From positions 3,658,001 through 3,722,000 of the forward strand of contig NC_009092.1 in the NCBI RefSeq assembly GCF_000016065.1: DNA of 64,000 bases, read 5' to 3'. This document shows, piece after piece, positions 1 to 9,413 of this stretch (its first letter is position 1; each line of letters starts with the position of its first letter). The position numbers and the translations under genes were made by a program. The notes beneath the pieces were generated by a model. It searched no databases and was not told the DNA's origin. It was given only the letters and a program-made list of their open reading frames with translations. Origin of the DNA: Shewanella loihica PV-4 (lineage in GTDB: Bacteria > Pseudomonadota > Gammaproteobacteria > Enterobacterales > Shewanellaceae).

Positions 1-1754
1 TCCTGACCCACGGTCGGCGCACGGAAACCTGTGCTGTGTGACGCGCGGAAAGAGAGATCGTCGGTAGCCGTGAACTGAGCAGTCAGCTTGTAGTTCAGGG
101 TGTCACCGAAGGTAGAGAAGTCCTCGTAACGCAGCGCGGCGCCAAGCAACCAGCGCTCGCCCAAATAGGCTTCCATGTCGGCATAGACGCCTATGTTGTT
201 ACGTGAGTTCTTACCAGCAGACTCTGGGCCGAAACCCTTGAAGCCGTGAGAGCCGATGTTGAAGCCCTGGTCGGCGTATGGGCCGGCAATCCAAGAGGCT
301 TCTTCGCCCTGAGTGATCTCGAACGACTCTTCGCGCCACTCGAAACCTGTCGCGAAGCTGATATCTTCGACGCTGCCCAGGGTGAGCATGCGCGAGAAGT
401 CCAGGTTAACCGTGGTCTCGGCCTGCTCATAGGCACCGGTTTCAAAGTCGGTCGGTGTGTCTAAGCCCAGTGACGGGTTAAGCGAATTCTTCAGGCTGAA
501 GGTCGACTTGTTGTTACCCATACCCGCGCTGAAATCATAGTTCCAGGCACCGAGCTCGCCTTTAACGCCGGCGAAGAAAGAGGTGTCTTCCACAGTACCG
601 GCAAACTGCGGCGTATAACCGCCAGGACGCAGCTGGTTCATAGCGAAACAGTTAGGATCGGCCAGCATCGCCTTGTAGGCATCTGTCTCGAGCACGTTAC
701 CGTCGCTACCATCTGCATTCTTTGGAATTGGCACCACGGCACAGGTAGAAGGATCGCCATTGACCGCACCCACCAACAGGGTTTCACCGCCATCTAACGA
801 GTAGACGTTGCCGCGATTGTGGGGGTTACGATAGTAGAAACCACCGACCACATCGCGCGAAGAGAGGTTACCAAAGGCGTACAGACGCGCATTGTCGTTG
901 ATGTCGTAGCCAGAGTTAAGGAAGAAGCTGTAGTCATCCTTGATCTCAGGGTTACCCCATACCTGGGCAGGGTCTTGGACGAAGGTGTTGCCCTGCTCAA
1001 TCAGGTTGGCCGCATCCGGACGCTGCATGCTGCGGCTGGTCGCATCGGCATTCTTATATTGCAGACTGAGGTTCACAAACCCAGCGTCTGACAGAGGGAG
1101 TCCCACGTTGGCATCGATAGTGGTAGTGGCACCGTCGCCCTCATAGTATTCGCCTTGGCCGACCGTGATAGAGCCACCTTCGGCATCATCTTTAAGCACA
1201 AAGTTCATCACACCCGCGATGGCATCTGAACCATATTGCGCCGCCGCACCGTCACGTAGCACCTCTACTTGTTTCAGCGCCGCACTCGGAATGACCGAGA
1301 TATCCGGGCCCTGGGCACCATCGTTGATGCCACCGCCCTGGAAGGCGATCACCGAGGCGCGGTGACGACGTTTGCCGTTGACCAATACCAAGGTGCTGTC
1401 TGACGGCAGACCACGTAGGTTGACCGGACGGATCAGGGTTGCCGCATCACTGATGGGCTGGGCACGGGAGTTGAAAGAAGGCACAGTGGTGACCAGCATG
1501 TCGATCATGTCGGTAGAACCATTCTTCTTCAGATCATCGCTGCTAATGATATCGATAGGTACCGGCGAATCGCCGATAGAGCGTGGCGCAGAACGTGTTC
1601 CCACCACGGCAATTTTTTCAATATTCTGAGACGCTTCTGCCTGCTGATCATCGGCCAACGCCTGTGTACTCGCTAACGACCCTGTCAATGCCAAAGAGAT
1701 GGCAAAACTCAGCGCACTGACGCCGAAACCTTTATTTTTATGTGTTGTCATCAT
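1..1754 (-). CDS. TonB-dependent outer-membrane receptor (3' end beyond window)
   Basis: About 584 codons of a TonB-dependent receptor are present; the C-terminal barrel runs off the left edge. The start is a double ATG (1754 and 1751) preceded on the coding strand by GGGA. Residues 1 to about 35 form a signal peptide ending near QALADD. A TonB-box-like stretch (KIAVVGTR) follows, then a plug domain with the typical LRGLPSDSTLVLVNGKRR and VEVLRDGAAAQYGSDAIAG segments, then barrel strands. Such receptors import siderophores, haem, sugars or other large ligands across the outer membrane using TonB/ExbBD energy. The substrate cannot be read from the sequence, and no Fur box was found upstream, so a carbon source is as likely as iron. 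Confidence 0.9.
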   Translation of the reverse strand, partial: MMTTHKNKGFGVSALSFAISLALTGSLASTQALADDQQAEASQNIEKIAVVGTRSAPRSIGDSPVPIDIISSDDLKKNGSTDMIDMLVTTVPSFNSRAQPISDAATLIRPVNLRGLPSDSTLVLVNGKRRHRASVIAFQGGGINDGAQGPDISVIPSAALKQVEVLRDGAAAQYGSDAIAGVMNFVLKDDAEGGSITVGQGEYYEGDGATTTIDANVGLPLSDAGFVNLSLQYKNADATSRSMQRPDAANLIEQGNTFVQDPAQVWGNPEIKDDYSFFLNSGYDINDNARLYAFGNLSSRDVVGGFYYRNPHNRGNVYSLDGGETLLVGAVNGDPSTCAVVPIPKNADGSDGNVLETDAYKAMLADPNCFAMNQLRPGGYTPQFAGTVEDTSFFAGVKGELGAWNYDFSAGMGNNKSTFSLKNSLNPSLGLDTPTDFETGAYEQAETTVNLDFSRMLTLGSVEDISFATGFEWREESFEITQGEEASWIAGPYADQGFNIGSHGFKGFGPESAGKNSRNNIGVYADMEAYLGERWLLGAALRYEDFSTFGDTLNYKLTAQFTATDDLSFRASHSTGFRAPTVGQ

Positions 1755-1832
1755 TTTTCCCGCATAGTTTTTTTTATATTTCGCCATCATTCGCGTCTTT
1801 CTCACACGAACCACCACAGGCATACCCCAGAG

Positions 1833-1850
1833 TGAAATGAATACATTTCA
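1833..1850. promoter_or_regulatory. Inverted repeat, candidate operator of TonB receptor
   Basis: TGAAATG-AATA-CATTTCA is a perfect 7-4-7 inverted repeat about 80 bases upstream of the receptor start codon. Its position and symmetry fit a dimeric repressor or activator site, but the regulator is not identifiable. Confidence 0.4.
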
Positions 1851-1895
1851 TTTACACTTTTATAACAAACAAAAAATAATTGCTAATACTAATTG

Positions 1896-1908
1896 GTCTA
1901 ATTTAGAC
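1896..1908. promoter_or_regulatory. Second inverted repeat upstream of TonB receptor
   Basis: GTCTAA-T-TTAGAC is a perfect 6-1-6 palindrome in the promoter region of the receptor. TonB receptors for carbohydrates often carry a dedicated operator in this position, but this motif cannot be assigned to a named regulator from the sequence alone. Confidence 0.3.
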
Positions 1909-2366
1909 GAGAGCAGAAGACACTAGCAGACTAAAAATCGAACAAATACGTGGCGTTCACGATAAAACTCCAAAAAGATTAATCATTAAAGCTCAAACAG
2001 TTTCGATTAAAGCAAATATTCAAAAGATGCGAAAAACGTTAACCGACGATTAACATCTACCTCTAAGGAGATAGCAAAGTGGTCTTCTAGACAGGCGCTC
2101 TAGCATTAGTGCCAGAGCAGCTAAGATAGATTAGCGAAATATCGTGGAAAGGCTTGATGACGCCATTCAAGAAAACGGGCTAATATAGGGGCTAAGTGAG
2201 AGGTTAGTTTAAATGCTCATTTAAAGGCTGAGCGACATTTAGTGAATGACTTTTCTAAAGACTTACTAAGAGTCACTGTTAGAGAATGGCTCTCCACGCC
2301 TAGCATACGGGCCTCATATTCAGAGTGAGATAGCACGACAATCATTGCCAGCAAGGAGCGGCGAAC

Positions 2367-3815
2367 ATGGCTTGTAAACATCCAAGGGTCGATGATGCCC
2401 ATGTGGACTTTCTACCCGAGAACAAACTGCTGCTCAACGCGGTAGGCGAAGGGATCTACGGCTTCGACCTAGAGGGCAACGCCGTCTTTATCAACCCTGC
2501 CGCCGAGCGGATGACGGGCTGGAAGGCCGAGGAGCTGCTGGGTAAGAACATCCACGACTGTCACCACCACAGCCACGCCGATGGCAACCCCTATCCCCAG
2601 GAAGAGTGCCCCATCTACAACACGCTGCACGACGGCATTGCCCGGGAGATCAGCCATGATCTCTTCTGGCGCAAGGACGGCAGCAGCTTTCCGGTGCACT
2701 ACACCTCGACCCCCGTCTACAAAAACGACCGTCTTATCGGCGTGGTCGCGATATTTCGCGATATTAGCATTCAGAAGCAGACAGAAGCCTCCCTCAGGGA
2801 GGCACTGAAACAGGTACAGGCCCTGTCGGAGAAGCTGGCCAACGAGAATGACTACCTGCTCACCGAGCTGGCCAGCCATCGTCAGGAGGTCAATATCTCG
2901 GGCGAGAGCGAGACGATACAGTCGCTGATCCAGCAGATAAAACTGGTGGCCAACACCAGCAGTACCGTGCTGATTAACGGCGAGAACGGCACAGGTAAAG
3001 AGTTAGTGGCCCGCAACATACATGCGCTCAGCGATCGCAGCGATCAGCCCCTGGTGAGCGTCAACTGCGCCGCCTTCTCCCCCACCCTGCTAGAAAGCGA
3101 GCTCTTCGGCCATGAGAAGGGCGCCTTCACCGGCGCCACCAGCCGCCGCAAGGGTCGATTCGAGCTGGCCCACCAGGGCACGCTATTTCTCGATGAGGTG
3201 GCCGAGCTTTCCCTCGAGGCCCAGTCTAAGCTGCTCAGGGTGATCCAGGAACAGGAGTTCGAGCGAGTGGGCAGCAGCACTCCCATCAAGGTGGATATCC
3301 GCCTGGTTACCGCCACCCATCACGATCTGCTTAAGCGGGTTGAACAGGGGCTGTTCCGCATGGATCTCTACTATCGCCTCAATGTGTTCCCCCTGCATGT
3401 GCCGCCCCTGAGGGAGCGGCTGCAAGATATTCCACTACTGGTCAGCGATATCCTGCTCAACCTAAACCATAAGCTGGGCAAGAAGATCAAAGGGGTCAGC
3501 AAGCAAGGCATGCAGCACCTGATGGCCTATCACTGGCCCGGCAACGTGCGTGAGCTGCAGAACGTTATCGAGCGTCAGACTATTCTCTGTCACGGTCAGA
3601 TCCTGCAGATCCCGGCGCTACAGGCCGAGCCGCAGCCCCAAGACAAGGGGGAGTTTCAGACTCTGCAGCAGGTGGAGGCCGCCCATATCCGCCGCACCCT
3701 GAAGCGGCTCAACTGGCGTATCTCTGGCCCCAACGGCGCCGCCAACCTGCTCGGGCTGCCCGCCAGCACCCTAAGATCCCGCATGCTCAAGCTGGGGATC
3801 AAGCGTCCGGCCTAA
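2367..3815 (+). CDS. PAS-domain sigma-54-dependent transcriptional activator
   Basis: A 482-aa enhancer-binding protein. A PAS domain spans residues about 20-135 and includes a His/Cys-rich segment at 63-81 ([15 protein letters not shown] then EECP). A helical linker follows. The AAA+ domain (about 178-400) has Walker A GENGTGKE (205-212), an intact GAFTGA loop (252-257) that contacts sigma-54, and Walker B LFLDE (273-277). A Fis-type helix-turn-helix lies at about 455-477. There is no receiver domain, so activity is probably set by a ligand, metal or redox signal at the PAS domain. It lies upstream of and in the same direction as ccoG, 181 bases away, but a regulatory link is only inferred. 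All catalytic motifs are intact. Confidence 0.9.
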   Translation: MACKHPRVDDAHVDFLPENKLLLNAVGEGIYGFDLEGNAVFINPAAERMTGWKAEELLGKNIHDCHHHSHADGNPYPQEECPIYNTLHDGIAREISHDLFWRKDGSSFPVHYTSTPVYKNDRLIGVVAIFRDISIQKQTEASLREALKQVQALSEKLANENDYLLTELASHRQEVNISGESETIQSLIQQIKLVANTSSTVLINGENGTGKELVARNIHALSDRSDQPLVSVNCAAFSPTLLESELFGHEKGAFTGATSRRKGRFELAHQGTLFLDEVAELSLEAQSKLLRVIQEQEFERVGSSTPIKVDIRLVTATHHDLLKRVEQGLFRMDLYYRLNVFPLHVPPLRERLQDIPLLVSDILLNLNHKLGKKIKGVSKQGMQHLMAYHWPGNVRELQNVIERQTILCHGQILQIPALQAEPQPQDKGEFQTLQQVEAAHIRRTLKRLNWRISGPNGAANLLGLPASTLRSRMLKLGIKRPA

Positions 3816-3844
3816 TTCAATCTTGAGTGATCGCATACAAATTA

Positions 3845-3873
3845 GCGATATATCGCCAAAGCACGATATATCG
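3845..3873. promoter_or_regulatory. Two direct copies of a CGATATATCG palindrome before ccoG
   Basis: CGATATATCG occurs at 3846-3855 and 3864-3873, 18 bases apart (about two helical turns), and each copy is itself palindromic. The first extends to a 12-base palindrome from 3845 to 3856. A weak FNR half-match (TTGAT-TAAA-CTCAC, 3894-3907) lies between this pair and ccoG. The spacing suggests cooperative binding by a dimeric regulator, possibly the upstream sigma-54 activator. Confidence 0.4.
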
Positions 3874-3996
3874 CCAATCACAAATAGGTCAATTTGATTA
3901 AACTCACATAGTTTCAAACACTTATTAAACGACAAAACTTGGTTCCCAACTTGCATTGGCTGTCGGCAATTCCCCTAGCAAGAGTTTGGAAAGCCA

Positions 3997-5439
3997 ATGA
4001 GTCAAGATCTCAGCAGTACAGAGAACCCAATCGCCACCAAGGCCGCCCTGGGCCAGGCCATCCCCGTGACCAACCTGCCGGTGCAGCGCGGTAAGATACA
4101 CATAAAAGAACAGAAGGGGCGCTTTCAGCGTCTGCGCACCGGCCTCAATAGCCTGCTGATCCTCTTCTTTTTCCTGTTACCCTTCATCCCCTATCAGGGA
4201 CGCCAGGCGATCCTCTTGGATGTGGAGCGCCAGGAATTTCACTTCTTCAACCTGACCCTGTGGCCGCAGGATTTCACCCTGCTGGCCTGGCTGTTTATCA
4301 TCGCCGCCTTCGCCCTCTTCTTCGTCACCGTCTTCTGGGGACGCGTCTGGTGTGGCTACCTCTGCCCTCAGACCAGCTGGAGCTTCGCCTTCGTCTGGAT
4401 AGAGCGGCAGATTGAGGGCAACAGCAACAAGCGTCACGCCCTGGATAAGGCTCCCTGGAGTCTTGAGAAGGTGCTTAAACGCGGCGCCAAGCATCTGGCC
4501 TGGGCACTAGCGGGGCTGATCACCGGCTGTGGTTTCATCGCCTACTTCATCCCGGCCAGCGAGCTCTATCCACAGATCTTTACCCTAAGCGCCAGCTTCT
4601 GGGTCACCGCCTGGGTCTGGTTCTTCGCCCTGTGTACCTACCTCAACGCAGGCTGGATGCGTGAGCAGATGTGTCTGCACTGCTGTCCCTACGCCCGCTT
4701 TCAGTCGGCCATGTTCGACGCCAATACCCTGACCGTCTCCTATGACGCCGCCCGCGGCGAGTCTCGCGGCCCGCGAAAACGCAAACAGGCTACCGATCTC
4801 GGCGACTGCGTCGACTGTAATCTGTGTGTCGATGTCTGCCCCACAGGGATAGATATTCGTAACGGCCTGCAATATGAGTGCATCAACTGCGGTGCCTGTG
4901 TCGATGCCTGCGACCAGACCATGGATAAATTCGGCTATGACAAGGGCTTGATCCGCTACGCCAGCGAGAACGAGCTGCAGAAGAAGGAAGTAAAACGTTT
5001 TACCTCCTTCAAGTTTGTCGGTTATGGCATCGCGGTGATCATCATGCTCAGCGTGTTCGCCCTGGATCTCTATCGTCACCAAAGCATAGATCTCAACGTC
5101 ATCCGCGACCGCCAGAGCCTCTACCGCGAGGTGGGTGACGGCCGCATCGAAAACAGCTACACCCTGAAGATCCGCAACAAGACCCAGCAGGATCATCAGT
5201 ACCTTATCAGCCTAAAAGACACAGGCAACCACGGCTTCGCCAAGGAGACCTCACAGCAGGTGTTGATCAAGGCTGGTGAGCAGCTGAGCTATCCGGTAAC
5301 GGTGTTCGAGCAGAAGCAGGCGGACTTTGTCGGCGCCAAGCTGCAGAAACAGACCATCGCCTTTACGGTCACCAACCTGAGTAACCCCAAGGAGAAGGTC
5401 TCCCAGGCCAGCCCCTTCTTTAGCCTGAGCGCCTTCTAA
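3997..5439 (+). CDS. ccoG: Cytochrome c oxidase accessory protein CcoG (RdxA/FixG family)
   Basis: A 480-aa membrane iron-sulfur protein. Hydrophobic segments lie at about 50-68, 93-115, 165-187, 198-216 and 332-352. The FixG/CcoG signature WCGYLCPQTSW is at about 118-128, and MCLHCCPYARFQ at 225-236. Two ferredoxin-type 4Fe-4S motifs follow: C271/C274/C277/C281 and C295/C298/C301/C305. The C-terminus is a periplasmic Ig-like domain. CcoG takes part in copper delivery during cbb3 oxidase assembly. The cbb3 structural genes (ccoNOQP) are not in this window, so the gene stands alone here. Length and motif order are normal for the family. Confidence 0.95.
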   Translation: MSQDLSSTENPIATKAALGQAIPVTNLPVQRGKIHIKEQKGRFQRLRTGLNSLLILFFFLLPFIPYQGRQAILLDVERQEFHFFNLTLWPQDFTLLAWLFIIAAFALFFVTVFWGRVWCGYLCPQTSWSFAFVWIERQIEGNSNKRHALDKAPWSLEKVLKRGAKHLAWALAGLITGCGFIAYFIPASELYPQIFTLSASFWVTAWVWFFALCTYLNAGWMREQMCLHCCPYARFQSAMFDANTLTVSYDAARGESRGPRKRKQATDLGDCVDCNLCVDVCPTGIDIRNGLQYECINCGACVDACDQTMDKFGYDKGLIRYASENELQKKEVKRFTSFKFVGYGIAVIIMLSVFALDLYRHQSIDLNVIRDRQSLYREVGDGRIENSYTLKIRNKTQQDHQYLISLKDTGNHGFAKETSQQVLIKAGEQLSYPVTVFEQKQADFVGAKLQKQTIAFTVTNLSNPKEKVSQASPFFSLSAF

Positions 5440-5755
5440 GGGTGCAAGTCTGCCTCGGTGGTGTTACTTGCCACCGGGGCCGACACTTATATGCACGTTT
5501 CCCCAATCGCATTCACGCCTCACTCTTAATCCCTCTCCCAATACCCGATAATAACGGCCCCATCAGGTCAGACCAGCACGGTTTTGTCACGCTATAAAAA
5601 TAGCGATATTAAACAGACAGATAAGTGTTAAACGATTGTTTTATTTTAGGCCGACAGAGGTTGACCTTGGACGCGTTTTAGCACAGTCTAAACACCTGTT
5701 TGATTTTTAGCTGCGCCCAAGAATACCGACAATAATAAGCAAAGGAGACGCGTCC
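5440..5755. other. Intergenic region between ccoG and acyl-CoA ligase
   Basis: About 316 bases with no gene. The right half should hold the promoter of the acyl-CoA ligase. AAACACCTGTTT at 5690-5701 is an inverted repeat (AAACA-CC-TGTTT) loosely like the TTTG/CAAA-armed sites of fatty-acid repressors such as PsrA; this assignment is tentative. Confidence 0.4.
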
Positions 5756-7351
5756 ATGGCCTATGACTCACATGCCCATGTAGATCTGCAAAAATATGCA
5801 TCACTGATCGATCTGATCGAAACGGCCGCCGAGCGCTATGGCGACAAGACAGCCTATGTGTGTCTGGGCAAGGCCAGCAGTTTTGCCGATATAGAACGCG
5901 ACTCCCGCTACTTTGCCGCCTACCTGCAGCAACACACTCAGCTGGAAGTGGGCGATAAGGTCGCCATCCAGCTGCCCAACATCACCCAGTTTGTTATCGC
6001 CGCCTATGGCGCGCTCAGGGCCGGCATGATACTGGTCAACACTAATCCCTTGTATACCCAGCGAGAACTGATCCACCAATACAGAGACTCGGATGCCAAG
6101 GCCTTGGTGGTGCTGAGCGATCTGCTGCCCACGCTGGAAACTGTGATCCCCGAGACCCAGATAGAGACGGTTATTTCTACCCACCCGCTGGATCTGATAG
6201 CAACCCAACCCCAGGCCGACAGCCAGCTCGCCCACATAGGTTTTAACCAGGTATTGGCCCTGGGCAGCCAGGCCGAGTACCGCCCGGTAGAGGTCGCGCA
6301 GCAGAGCCTGGCGGCGCTGCAATACACGGGCGGCACCACGGGCCTCTCCAAGGGCGCCATGCTGAGTCACAGCAACCTGCTGGCCAACATGCTGCAGGTG
6401 CAGTCGCGCCTGGCCAGCAAGTTTGTCGAGGGCGAAGAGATCTTTATCGCGCCCCTGCCCATCTACCATATCTATGCCTTCATGGTGAACTTCGTCTACT
6501 TCGAGCAGGGCGGATGCAGCGTACTCATCCCCAACCCGAGAGACATCAGCGCACTGATTCAGACCATGTCCCAGCATCCCTTCACCGGCTTTGCTGGCCT
6601 CAACACCCTGTTTGTCGGTCTGTGCCATCAGCAGTCCTTCCAGGCGCTGGACTTTAGTCACCTCAAGATCACCATCTCTGGTGGCACGGCGCTCACTCAG
6701 GCGGCGGCCAGCATCTGGCAATCTACTACGGGCTGCACCATCTCCGAAGGTTATGGCCTATCGGAAACCTCGCCCGTGGTCTCCCTCAACGCGCCGGGGC
6801 TCGAGTGTCTTGGCACCATAGGTCGCCCGGTGATCGACACTCAGGTGAAGATCCTCGACGCCAGCGAGCAGGAGGTGCCTCAGGGTGAGATAGGCGAGCT
6901 GGCGGTCAAGGGGCCACAGGTGATGAGCGGCTACTGGCAGAAGCCAGAGGAGACCGCCAAGGTGATGACCAGCGATGGATTCTTCAAGACAGGGGATATC
7001 GCCCTCGCCACTGAAGATGGCATGCACAAGATAGTGGATCGCAAGAAGGATATGATCATCGTCTCCGGCTTCAACGTCTATCCTAACGAGGTGGAAGATG
7101 TGCTGGCCGCCCATGAGAGCGTGCTGGAATGCGCCGTAATTGGCGTCGACGACAGCCGTAGCGGCGAGGCCGTCAAGGCCGCCATAGTGCTGCGAGAACC
7201 TGAGCTGGCAAACGATGCCACTAAGCAGGCCCTGCTCGAACATTGCCGCGCTCAGCTGGCCGCCTATAAGCTCCCCAAGATAATCGAGTTCATGCCCGCA
7301 CTGCCGAAATCGACCGTGGGTAAGATACTGAGACGTGAGTTGAGGAAGTAG
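5756..7351 (+). CDS. Long-chain fatty-acid--CoA ligase (AMP-binding, FadD-like)
   Basis: A 531-aa acyl-adenylate-forming enzyme that activates fatty acids to acyl-CoA at the expense of ATP, feeding beta-oxidation or lipid synthesis. The P-loop-like motif YTGGTTGLSKG is at 190-200, the adenylate-binding GYGLSETSP at about 335-343, the KTGDIA motif (ribose-binding Asp) at about 412, and the C-terminal catalytic Lys segment GKILRREL at the end. ATG 5756 follows AAAGGAGA. It is probably monocistronic: a long promoter region precedes it and a strong terminator follows. Substrate chain length cannot be read from the sequence. Other CoA ligase families are possible but less likely than medium/long-chain fatty acids. 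Confidence 0.88.
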   Translation: MAYDSHAHVDLQKYASLIDLIETAAERYGDKTAYVCLGKASSFADIERDSRYFAAYLQQHTQLEVGDKVAIQLPNITQFVIAAYGALRAGMILVNTNPLYTQRELIHQYRDSDAKALVVLSDLLPTLETVIPETQIETVISTHPLDLIATQPQADSQLAHIGFNQVLALGSQAEYRPVEVAQQSLAALQYTGGTTGLSKGAMLSHSNLLANMLQVQSRLASKFVEGEEIFIAPLPIYHIYAFMVNFVYFEQGGCSVLIPNPRDISALIQTMSQHPFTGFAGLNTLFVGLCHQQSFQALDFSHLKITISGGTALTQAAASIWQSTTGCTISEGYGLSETSPVVSLNAPGLECLGTIGRPVIDTQVKILDASEQEVPQGEIGELAVKGPQVMSGYWQKPEETAKVMTSDGFFKTGDIALATEDGMHKIVDRKKDMIIVSGFNVYPNEVEDVLAAHESVLECAVIGVDDSRSGEAVKAAIVLREPELANDATKQALLEHCRAQLAAYKLPKIIEFMPALPKSTVGKILRRELRK

Positions 7352-7385
7352 TCGGCTAAATCAGCGGCTTTGAGTCGAAAGGCCT

Positions 7386-7416
7386 AAAAAGGGCGCCTTC
7401 TCGGGCGCCCTTTTTT
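7386..7416 (+). terminator. Rho-independent terminator after acyl-CoA ligase
   Basis: Stem GGGCGCC (7391-7397) / GGCGCCC (7404-7410), loop TTCTCG, followed by six T and preceded by five A. It may also act on the opposite strand behind the lipocalin gene. Confidence 0.88.
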
Positions 7417-7462
7417 ATTCAACCCATCATTCCCATTCCTAGATCTTGATTAAAGAGCCCTA

Positions 7463-7510
7463 TCTATTACTCCCAGCTTTCTATTACTCCCAGCTATCTA
7501 TTACTCCCAA
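7463..7510. repeat. 17-bp tandem repeat spanning the lipocalin stop codon
   Basis: About 2.8 copies of TCTATTACTCCCAGCTT (7463-7479, 7480-7496, 7497-7510). The last copy contains the last codons and the stop (7501-7503) of the reverse-strand lipocalin gene, so the extra copies are duplications of that gene's 3' end, each carrying the stop again. Confidence 0.85.
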
Positions 7511-8013
7511 ATGAGCGCCTGGGTATCGAACCCCAGCTTCTCTGCTTGGGTGATAAAGGCTTGTCTTACCGACTCATCCACCTCGGGCGTGCGCGCCAGC
7601 AGCCAGAGATAGTCGCGATTAAAGCTGGTGATGAAGGCGTACTGATAATCTGCATCCAGACGGTAGATCACATAGGCGCCATAGAAGGGACCGAAGAAGG
7701 AGACCTTGAGGTGGCCAATATCGGGCGACTCGACAAAGTAGGCCTTACCCTCGGCGGTTTTCCAGCTTTGTGATTGCGCATCGAAGCCGCGATTGACCAC
7801 ACTCACGCCACCATCGCCCCGCAGTTGATACTCGGCGGTTACCTGGCTCAGGCCGCGCTCGAAGCTGTGATCGAGCCGGGCGATCTCATGCCAGGTGCCC
7901 AGGTATCTGGAGAGCTCGAACTCCTCCACCGGCGCTATCCCCTTGGGCGCGCTGGTACAGGCCGTTAGCAGGGTTAACAGACAAATAAGACAAAAGGTGA
8001 CAGGCCATCTCAT
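7501..8013 (-). CDS. blc: Outer-membrane lipocalin lipoprotein (Blc-like)
   Basis: A 170-aa lipocalin. The N-terminus is a lipoprotein signal with lipobox LTAC (Cys about 19). The lipocalin signature GTWHEIARLDHSFERG lies at about 40-55, and YQYAFITSFNRDYLWLLARTP near the end is the usual strand-F/G-plus-helix block of bacterial Blc proteins. Blc binds lysophospholipids or fatty acids at the outer membrane and is linked to envelope stress. The residue after Cys is Thr, compatible with outer-membrane sorting. It is convergent with the acyl-CoA ligase; sharing a lipid theme may be coincidence. Confidence 0.9.
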   Translation of the reverse strand: MRWPVTFCLICLLTLLTACTSAPKGIAPVEEFELSRYLGTWHEIARLDHSFERGLSQVTAEYQLRGDGGVSVVNRGFDAQSQSWKTAEGKAYFVESPDIGHLKVSFFGPFYGAYVIYRLDADYQYAFITSFNRDYLWLLARTPEVDESVRQAFITQAEKLGFDTQALIWE

Positions 8014-8050
8014 CGCGATACTCCACTCATTGAGGTGTATTGGAAAATCA

Positions 8051-8102
8051 ATTCGTTAAATTAATTCGTTAAACTAATTCGTTAAATTAATTCGTCAAAT
8101 CA
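8051..8102. repeat. 13-bp tandem repeat, four copies
   Basis: ATTCGTTAAATTA is repeated at 8051-8063, 8064-8076, 8077-8089 and 8090-8102 with one or two changes per copy. Confidence 0.9.
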
Positions 8103-8140
8103 ATACGCAGGGATCTCGCCTTAGGTTCACAAGCACTAAC

Positions 8141-8204
8141 GCTCTCCTGTGATAATGCTCTCCTGTAATAAAGCTCTCATGTGATACAGCTCTCCTGTGA
8201 TAAA
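8141..8204. repeat. 16-bp tandem repeat, four copies
   Basis: GCTCTCCTGTGATAAT and three variants at 8141-8156, 8157-8172, 8173-8188 and 8189-8204. The array is adjacent to, but unrelated in sequence to, the 13-bp array at 8051-8102. Confidence 0.9.
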
Positions 8205-8371
8205 GCCCGCCTCCCTATCGCACTTTATTTAGGCCATCAAGGGCTGAACCTCCTAAGCGTTAGCCCACTCACAAAGTACAAATTTTAACCAACAAATCCC
8301 TGCATTCTGTGCGAGCACTCCTTAGAATAAATAAAACCATTAGAAAAAACTCATTAAAAGGTTTACTCAAG

Positions 8372-9352
8372 ATGCGACCCTTAACTCTACCCTTAGCTTT
8401 TTTACCCTTCACCCTCGTTGGCCTTATGCTCAGCGGCTGCGGCGGCTCCGATGACACCAGTCCACCAGAGCCACTCGCCACAGGTACAGTGAGTATCGCC
8501 CTGTCCGACTCTCCAATGAGTCAGGTCAGCCGGGTCGAGCTGGTGCTCGATAAACTGGTGATGACAGATGCTCATGGTCAGGTACACACTCAGGATATGG
8601 CCCAGCACAGGTTTAACCTGCTGGACTACCAAGGCATGGATAGCCACAGGGTGATCGACGGCCTGGAACTCCCCGCAGGCCAATATCACGACGTACACTT
8701 CACCTTGGTTAATGGCGATCAGGCCCAAGGCTGCCTCATCGAAAACGGCCAGGGCCAGCACCCGCTGATGATACAAGATGGCCGCCTGCCCATGGCAAAC
8801 TTCACCCTGGGCGAACATCAGCACCTTAACCTGACCATGGAGATCGACCTCTACCAGTCAATGCACCTCTTAGACGGCCAATATCAGCTGTCTCATCACG
8901 GCATCTACTCCATCGACGACGCCACCATGGGGCACATCTTCGGCGAGATGGACCCTCAATGGATCGCCGATTGTGAGACGCAATACGCAGCGAGTGCCCC
9001 CGAGGGCGGCCAGTTCTACCACATGGCCTACCTCTACCCGAGCGAGGTGACCAGCCTGGCACAGATGGGCGATATAGCACAGAGCCGAGACGACGGCCTC
9101 TTCTCACCGGTGGCCATCTCCCCCATACGCCAAGACATTAATGGCAACTGGTTCTTTGCCATGGGCTATCTACCTGCCGGCAACTACCGAGTGGGTTACA
9201 CCTGCCTCGGGCACCTGGACGATCCTGCCCAAAACGATATGACTCAGGGAGCATTTAAGCTGTTTGAAGATGGCGGTGAGATCGCTGTGGAAGATGGCGG
9301 CAGAGAAACCCGCCATCAGTGCGGTGGTGGCCACGGCGGCCATAGAGGCTAG
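8372..9352 (+). CDS. DUF4382 domain lipoprotein
   Basis: A 326-aa secreted lipoprotein. An upstream in-frame ATG at 8309 would add 21 residues and bury the signal peptide. ATG 8372 is chosen because AAAGG precedes it and it starts directly with the signal MRPLTLPLAFLPFTL and lipobox LSGC. A DUF4382 domain follows (TGTVSIALSDSPMSQVSRVELVLDKLVM, a beta-sandwich family found on cell-surface lipoproteins), then a C-terminal region with YRVGYTCLG and a Gly/His-rich tail CGGGHGGHRG. The molecular function of DUF4382 is unknown. The tail might bind metal, but this is speculation. It is a single gene with its own terminator. Confidence 0.85.
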   Translation: MRPLTLPLAFLPFTLVGLMLSGCGGSDDTSPPEPLATGTVSIALSDSPMSQVSRVELVLDKLVMTDAHGQVHTQDMAQHRFNLLDYQGMDSHRVIDGLELPAGQYHDVHFTLVNGDQAQGCLIENGQGQHPLMIQDGRLPMANFTLGEHQHLNLTMEIDLYQSMHLLDGQYQLSHHGIYSIDDATMGHIFGEMDPQWIADCETQYAASAPEGGQFYHMAYLYPSEVTSLAQMGDIAQSRDDGLFSPVAISPIRQDINGNWFFAMGYLPAGNYRVGYTCLGHLDDPAQNDMTQGAFKLFEDGGEIAVEDGGRETRHQCGGGHGGHRG

Positions 9353-9372
9353 CTCATTTTAGGAGTTAAAAA

Positions 9373-9398
9373 GGGCAGATTAAGCCAGTCTGCCCTTA
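9373..9398. terminator. Bidirectional hairpin between DUF4382 gene and ABC exporter
   Basis: Stem GGGCAGA (9373-9379) / TCTGCCC (9389-9395) with a 9-nt loop, flanked by an A-rich left side and TTAT on the right. It lies between two convergent genes. Confidence 0.75.
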
Positions 9399-9413
9399 TC
9401 TCGCTCTCTTGTC

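Larger units (their letters stand above)
1755..2366. other. Intergenic region upstream of receptor and sigma-54 activator
   Basis: An AT-rich divergent spacer of about 610 bases without a convincing gene. It contains two inverted repeats near the receptor start (1833-1850 and 1896-1908) that could be operators. The right half (about 2050-2366) has no recognised element; a short reverse-strand reading frame there lacks family resemblance and was not called. Confidence 0.6.
8014..8371. other. Repeat-rich divergent spacer, lipocalin / DUF4382 gene
   Basis: A spacer of 358 bases with two separate short tandem arrays (8051-8102 and 8141-8204, listed on their own). Promoters for both flanking genes should lie here; no clear -35/-10 pair was picked out. 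Confidence 0.6.

Noticed and set aside
3894..3907. FNR box before ccoG
   Set aside because: TTGAT-TAAA-CTCAC has only three of five matches in the right half; noted as weak, not called separately.
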